Positions 14,829 to 18,088 of a DNA stretch of 18,088 nt are shown here, piece by piece; position 1 is the stretch's first letter; each line of letters starts with the position of its first letter. The position numbers were made by a program, and so were the translations under genes. The DNA comes from DATCDE01 sp038252405 (GTDB lineage: Bacteria; Actinomycetota; Actinomycetes; Prado026): the NCBI GenBank assembly GCA_038252405.1, contig JBBSAJ010000045.1, positions 1 to 18,088 of the forward strand, written 5' to 3'. The notes beneath the pieces were generated by a model. It was not told the DNA's origin, ran no database searches, and saw nothing but the letters and a program-made list of their open reading frames with translations.

Positions 14829-14856
14829 ACCTTACACCGTGATCGTTCCTTGCCAA
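14829..14856 (-). promoter_or_regulatory. Promoter of the cell-wall-binding protein gene
   Basis: On the minus strand TTGGCA (14851-14856) and TAAGGT (14829-14834) are separated by 16 nt, both close to the housekeeping sigma consensus of actinobacteria. Transcription would start near 14822, giving a leader of about 112 nt before the GTG at 14710. Confidence 0.6.
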
Positions 14857-15112
14857 GCACGCGGGGTCACGGCGCGCCAAGCCGCTTGAACAGCGAACAA
14901 GCAACCCCGTGGAACTTCTGTGCCGCTGAATCATGCGAAGGGCCCAACCGCCCCGACGTGGGACGCGGCCAACGCTGACGTAGCTACGTGTGGATCATGT
15001 AAACTCGACGCTATCGCACTCAGCGTGTCGGATTCGACACGATTCGCGAAACTGAATCTCCGAAAGGGCTAATGGTCCTGTTCAGGCGGGACTGAGCACC
15101 ACGGTGCGCACT

Positions 15113-15410
15113 GCCTCGGCGACCGCCCCGTCGCGTAGCCCACATAGCAGGTCGGCATCTGGGTACTCATGAGCATCACCCGGCGGCGCTTGCCCGCAGC
15201 CCCCCTCCTCGTACGCCCCCGGACCCTCATCAGCGCCCGCGCCTTGGCCTCCGACATCCCCCGCGTGCACTCGCACGGCCAGGATCGCGTTGATCGCCAT
15301 CCGCAGCTGCATCTTCAGCTGCTGCGCCCGGACCGCCGTCCCCCGAACCGGGCCCGGGCCATCAGCCCCTGCGCAAACACCGCCCAGCCCCCGACGAACG
15401 GGCCCCTCTG
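15113..15410 (-). pseudogene. Frameshifted remnant of a DUF885 gene (C-terminal part)
   Basis: This stretch is a decayed partial copy of the intact DUF885 gene at 16188-17795, same strand, matching about residues 400-495 of it. The match runs through three frames. FVGGWAVFAQGL is in one frame (compare FVEGWAVYAEEL). RAQQLKMQLRMAINAILAVRVH is in the next (two runs: RAQQLKMQLR, then MAINAILAVRVH). MSEAKARALMRVRG and STQMPTCYVGY are in the third. The first shift is a C tract of 5 (15340-15344) against 6 in the intact gene. The second is a 2-nt loss near 15265. The N-terminal two thirds, including HEAMPGH, and the last 40 residues are missing. It cannot make a functional enzyme. Confidence 0.88.
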
Positions 15411-15555
15411 GACTGCTGTTCGTCCTCTCCGCCGGGCCCAACCGTTGGCACCAGTCCGATGGACTCGGCGGGCCCTTTCGCCCGTACGCCATCCCTCGCC
15501 ACGGCGGCCCAACCCACGCCGGCACGTCGATGGATGGGGATACATCCGCCCTGCG

Positions 15556-15747
15556 TCAGTCGGCTCCACCTGGAGGAGCCTGCTCGAGGGCACGTCGCAG
15601 ATCGGCAAGCAAGCCGGCCATCTGGTCGGGGCGCCGGTCTTCCGATGCGTCGAAGGCGATCCGTCCCTCCGACGTGAGTCTCTTGATGATCTCAAGCGCT
15701 TCGAGGGCGGAGTCGAGCTCCGCGACCCCCGCAGGGGCGTCAGTCAT
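15556..15747 (-). CDS. Small protein, possible partner of the MNT-like gene
   Basis: A 63-aa acidic, helical protein that I do not firmly recognise. The segment ALEALEIIKRLTSEGRIAFDA (positions about 14-34; first part ALEALEIIKRL, then TSEGRIAFDA) resembles the start of DUF86/HEPN proteins, the usual partners of MNT nucleotidyltransferases, but the rest, including an RxxxxH RNase motif, is absent. The ATG overlaps the TGA of the upstream gene in ATGA (15744-15747), showing translational coupling. It could be a complete small antitoxin-like protein, a truncated HEPN, or an unrelated conserved protein. Confidence 0.45.
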   Translation of the reverse strand: MTDAPAGVAELDSALEALEIIKRLTSEGRIAFDASEDRRPDQMAGLLADLRRALEQAPPGGAD

Positions 15748-16010
15748 GCCGCGATCGATGCCCGAAGGGGCCGTCCCGCGACGTCACGTCCGTGCGGCGA
15801 GCCGGACGGGATGACGAAGAGCGCAGCGCCCAGGACCGACTCCGCCTCGAGTTCGAAGTCGGCGAGATCGAGGTACGTGCGACCCGGAGCGACATCGGCG
15901 ACGACGGCCCCACGATCTGCCTGGCGAAGGTTGGACAGACCGTGACGATCCGCAAGATCGGTAAGCACGGCCGCGAAGCGGTCGAGCAGCTCCTCCGTCG
16001 CAAGTTCCAT
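15744..16010 (-). CDS. MNT-type nucleotidyltransferase-like protein lacking the catalytic motif
   Basis: An 88-aa protein. The beginning LLDRFAAVLTDLADRHGLSNL (in parts: LLDRFAAVL, then TDLADRHGLSNL) and the end APGRTYLDLADFELEAESVLG (41-61; APGRTYLDLADF, ELEAESVLG) fit the first helix and the last helix of minimal nucleotidyltransferases found in HEPN/MNT toxin-antitoxin pairs. The middle, where GSxARG and the SDxD metal ligands should be, reads only LRQADRGAVVADV, so catalysis is not expected. The ATG at 16010 is preceded by AGGGGC. It overlaps the next gene by 4 bp. It may be decayed, or an antitoxin acting by binding only. Family assignment is by pattern and uncertain. Confidence 0.5.
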   Translation of the reverse strand: MELATEELLDRFAAVLTDLADRHGLSNLRQADRGAVVADVAPGRTYLDLADFELEAESVLGAALFVIPSGSPHGRDVAGRPLRASIAA

Positions 16011-16187
16011 GCCCCTGACGATAGAGGCCCGCGGGCGCCGGGTGGCCCGTACTCCGGCAGCACGGACAGGACATGGCACGCAGCTCGCTCCGCCATCTGC
16101 TCAGCCTGCTGCCCTGTGAATATCAACAACCCGACTCGCTGTAGGGACAACTGCGATTGTTCGCCCGCATGGGATCAGGCAGCCGCT

Positions 16188-17795
16188 TCAGTGCCCGCTC
16201 AGCAGGGTTCTCAGGTGACGGGGCGGCGGGGAGCCGTGCGCCAGCATCTGGTCGTGCCGCTGTTCGACGCTGAGCTCTGGCCGGGCCTCGGCCAGGTCAC
16301 GCGCCAGGTCGCTGACCGCGGAGTAGCCCACGTGGTACGTCGGCAGCTGGGTGCTCGTCAGCAGCACCCGGCGCCACTTGCCCGCCGCCTCGCCCTCCTC
16401 CTGGTGCCCCCGGACCGTCATCAGCGCCATCGCCTCGGCCTCGGACATCCCCCGCGTGTGCACCCGCACGTCCAGGATCGCGTTGATCGCCGTCCGCAGC
16501 TGCATCTTCAGCTGCTGCGCCCGCAGCGCCGTCCCCCCGAAGCCGGCCAGGGCCATCAGCTCCTCGGCGTACACCGCCCAGCCCTCCACGAACGCACCGC
16601 TGCCGAACGCCGAGCGCACCGGCGTCGACCCCCGGTAGCGCCGCGCGAGCGCCAGCTGCAGGGCATGGCCCGGCATCGCCTCGTGGACGGTCATGTCCCG
16701 CAGCAGGTGCCCGTTGTTCTCCCGGTAGAAGGAGCGCACCCGCTCGGCCGACCAGCCCGCGGGAGTCGGCGCGACCGCGAAGAATGTCGGCAGTTCGGAG
16801 GACTCCAGCGGCCCGGGCGAGTCGCAGTACGCGACGGCGACACCGCGGTGGATCTCCGGCATCTCGATGATCTGGACGGCGTCGTCGGGCACGCTCACCA
16901 GCTGCTCCGAGCGGACGAACTCGGTGGCCTCGGCCAGCGCCTCGGCGCACAGCGGAAGCACGGTGGTGTCGTCGACAGGGGCCTCCTCGGCGAGCCGGTC
17001 GAGCATGGCGCGGACCTTGGTCGGGCCGCCGGCCAGCTCGGCCAGCTCCTCCTCCACGCGCATCAGGTCCGACTCGGCTCGGGTGAGGACGGCGTCCGGC
17101 GTGGACTCGTCGTCCAGGGTGTGCCACAACTTGGCCGCGTAGAGCTGCTCGCCCAGGCGCGGGTCGCCGTGGGCTTCGGGCAGGGCCGCGTGCAGCCACC
17201 CGACGTGCCGGGCGAGCGCCTCGGCGGCTGCCTGTCGGGCTGGCTCGACCCGGCTACGAAGGGTTGGCTCGGCCTCGAGCGCACGCTCCACCTCGGCGCC
17301 AAGCAGGTGCAGCGTGCCCTCGAACTGGGTGATCGCCGTCTCGACGTGGACGGCGGGCATGGCCGCGAGCGCGGCCCGGGCGGTGGCCAGCGCCTCCGGG
17401 ACCGCGGCCAGTCGGCCCGCCAGGCTTTGTAGGCGGTCGGGCAGCGGCGCGAAGTCGCGGGCGAGCAAGAGATAGAGGACCGAGCCGGGGTTGGCGACGA
17501 GCGGGTTCCAGGTGTGCTCGCGCAGCTCGTCGAGGGCGAACAGCCGCTTGGCCAGCTGGGCCCGCAGGATCTCCAGGTCGACCTGCTCCGCGACGTCGAG
17601 GATCGTGTCGTCCACGCCGTCCAGCAGGCCGAGGTGCCCGGTGAGGATCCGGCGGTGCTCGGCCAGCCCGTCCTCGGTGGTGTCGGCGAGGCGGTCGTCA
17701 TGGGCGTGCTCACCCAGCGCGGTCGCCTCGACCGGGTCCAGCGCCAGCAGGTCGTCCAGCGCCGCCTGGGCCACCCCCCGCCACCCCTCCTGCAT
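16188..17795 (-). CDS. DUF885 family protein (putative zinc metallo-hydrolase)
   Basis: A 535-aa protein of the DUF885 family, thought to be metallopeptidase-like. The zinc-binding pattern HEAMPGH lies at 371-377 and the downstream acidic ligand candidate Glu404 in FVEGWAVYAEE at 402-412. The conserved C-terminal pattern RAQQLKMQLRTAINAILD and STQLPTYHVGY (481-491) is also present. No signal peptide is seen, so it is probably cytoplasmic; substrates are unknown. The start at 17795 (MQEGWRGVAQAALDDLLALDP) fits the family, but its ribosome site is weak, and an in-frame ATG at 17840 is possible. A decayed partial copy lies about 1 kb downstream. Confidence 0.85.
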   Translation of the reverse strand: MQEGWRGVAQAALDDLLALDPVEATALGEHAHDDRLADTTEDGLAEHRRILTGHLGLLDGVDDTILDVAEQVDLEILRAQLAKRLFALDELREHTWNPLVANPGSVLYLLLARDFAPLPDRLQSLAGRLAAVPEALATARAALAAMPAVHVETAITQFEGTLHLLGAEVERALEAEPTLRSRVEPARQAAAEALARHVGWLHAALPEAHGDPRLGEQLYAAKLWHTLDDESTPDAVLTRAESDLMRVEEELAELAGGPTKVRAMLDRLAEEAPVDDTTVLPLCAEALAEATEFVRSEQLVSVPDDAVQIIEMPEIHRGVAVAYCDSPGPLESSELPTFFAVAPTPAGWSAERVRSFYRENNGHLLRDMTVHEAMPGHALQLALARRYRGSTPVRSAFGSGAFVEGWAVYAEELMALAGFGGTALRAQQLKMQLRTAINAILDVRVHTRGMSEAEAMALMTVRGHQEEGEAAGKWRRVLLTSTQLPTYHVGYSAVSDLARDLAEARPELSVEQRHDQMLAHGSPPPRHLRTLLSGH

Positions 17796-17877
17796 GAAGG
17801 TGCCCTTCTGTGCGCACTGCCGCAATAGTCCGCCCTTCATACACCGGAGGCGGGACTGGCTGGGCGTCATGGCCCTC

Positions 17878-17907
17878 GTTCTCCACAGCCGGAGTTCTCC
17901 ACAGCCG
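17878..17907. repeat. Two 14-bp direct repeats, DnaA-box-like
   Basis: GTTCTCCACAGCCG occurs at 17878-17891 and again at 17894-17907, a 16-bp period. Each contains TTCTCCACA, one base from the DnaA box TTATCCACA and from the actinobacterial TTGTCCACA. They lie upstream of the DUF885 gene and may be regulator sites; function unknown. Confidence 0.5.
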
Positions 17908-17986
17908 CCAAAGTCACCCGTCCCGCTGGACACCCCGTTCTCTAGGCTTCGTACAGGTGTCTTGTCTCGCAGATGGGGGTGACTTC

Positions 17987-18088
17987 TCAGAACGTGAGGC
18001 CGACGACTTCGCGCTGCTTTCGTTCGGGGCGGCGTCGGTGGTCGGCGAGGTGGTGGTAGATGCGGTCGGCCCAGATGTCGGCGTTGGC
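17987..18088 (-). CDS. C-terminal end of an unidentified protein (runs off the window)
   Basis: The last 33 codons and the TGA stop (17987-17989) of a gene that begins beyond the right edge. It reads ANADIWADRIYHHLADHRRR then PERKQREVVGLTF. Almost every third codon position is G or C, which supports this frame over the open frame on the other strand (from a GTG at 17957). The basic, charged tail gives no family I can name. Confidence 0.5.
   Translation of the reverse strand, partial: ANADIWADRIYHHLADHRRRPERKQREVVGLTF

Larger units (their letters stand above)
14711..15112. other. 400-bp intergenic region upstream of the cell-wall-binding protein gene
   Basis: No gene seen. It is clearly more AT-rich than its surroundings. 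It carries the promoter and leader of the minus-strand secreted-protein gene. Further upstream are a perfect 12-bp palindrome ACGTAGCTACGT (14978-14989), an inverted repeat CGTGTCG-GATT-CGACACG (15024-15041), and GATTCG repeated 10 bp apart (15031-15036, 15041-15046). These could be regulator sites. Confidence 0.6.

Noticed and set aside
15113..16187. Insertion sequence as the cause of the DUF885 remnant
   Set aside because: No transposase fragment, terminal inverted repeats or target-site duplication seen.
15792..17432. Plus-strand open frame of 546 codons opposite the DUF885 gene
   Set aside because: Runs antisense through the HEAMPGH-bearing gene and has no recognisable motif.
17957..18088. 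Plus-strand open frame starting with GTG at the right edge
   Set aside because: Its codons lack the strong third-position G/C bias, while the minus-strand frame over the same bases has it.
1..18088. CRISPR array or prophage genes
   Set aside because: No regularly spaced repeats and no phage structural, integrase or Cas proteins in the window.

Overview
This is a GC-rich actinobacterial chromosome segment. GTG starts are common, third codon positions are strongly G/C, and the block eno - ftsB/divIC-like - DUF501 - ppx/gppA is the gene order known from Actinobacteria such as Mycobacterium and Streptomyces. I cannot fix the genus from the sequence.

Left part (1-7.9 kb) is housekeeping and metabolism. 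On the plus strand lies an SGNH/GDSL hydrolase coupled to a thiolase. The thiolase overlaps tail-to-tail with a small conserved actinobacterial hypothetical gene, followed by a DUF4287 gene. A minus-strand block reads NDH-2-like FAD oxidoreductase > double-ACT protein > peptide deformylase > tRNA-Leu(UAA) > Bax inhibitor-1 family membrane protein. Divergent from it are a dienelactone hydrolase and a family-5 type uracil-DNA glycosylase sharing a 4-bp overlap. A perfect 15-bp hairpin separates these from a convergent DUF1918 gene.

Middle (8.0-12.2 kb): a YefM/Phd-type antitoxin and a RelE-like toxin with an unusual C-terminal extension sit immediately downstream of the ppx end of the conserved eno operon. 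Two TGTACA boxes exactly 12 bp apart, overlapping the promoter, look like the operator of this toxin-antitoxin pair. The eno-ftsB-DUF501-ppx operon then runs on the minus strand, with a strong hairpin inside the first codons of ftsB.

Right part (12.3-18.1 kb) is more accessory. A secreted 778-residue protein with three cell-wall-binding type 2 repeats has its own promoter and a leader of about 110 nt. Behind it lies a pocket holding a frameshifted remnant of a DUF885 gene and a two-gene pair. The first gene of the pair looks like an MNT nucleotidyltransferase that has lost its catalytic motif; the second encodes a 63-residue protein. Next comes the intact DUF885 HEAMPGH-type gene, of which the remnant is a partial copy. 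The window ends in the C-terminus of an unidentified minus-strand gene.

The most interesting places are the toxin-antitoxin module with its operator and extended toxin, the DUF885/MNT pocket, and the cell-wall-binding protein with its uncharacterised N-terminal half. All identifications are by reading motifs; no database search was run.
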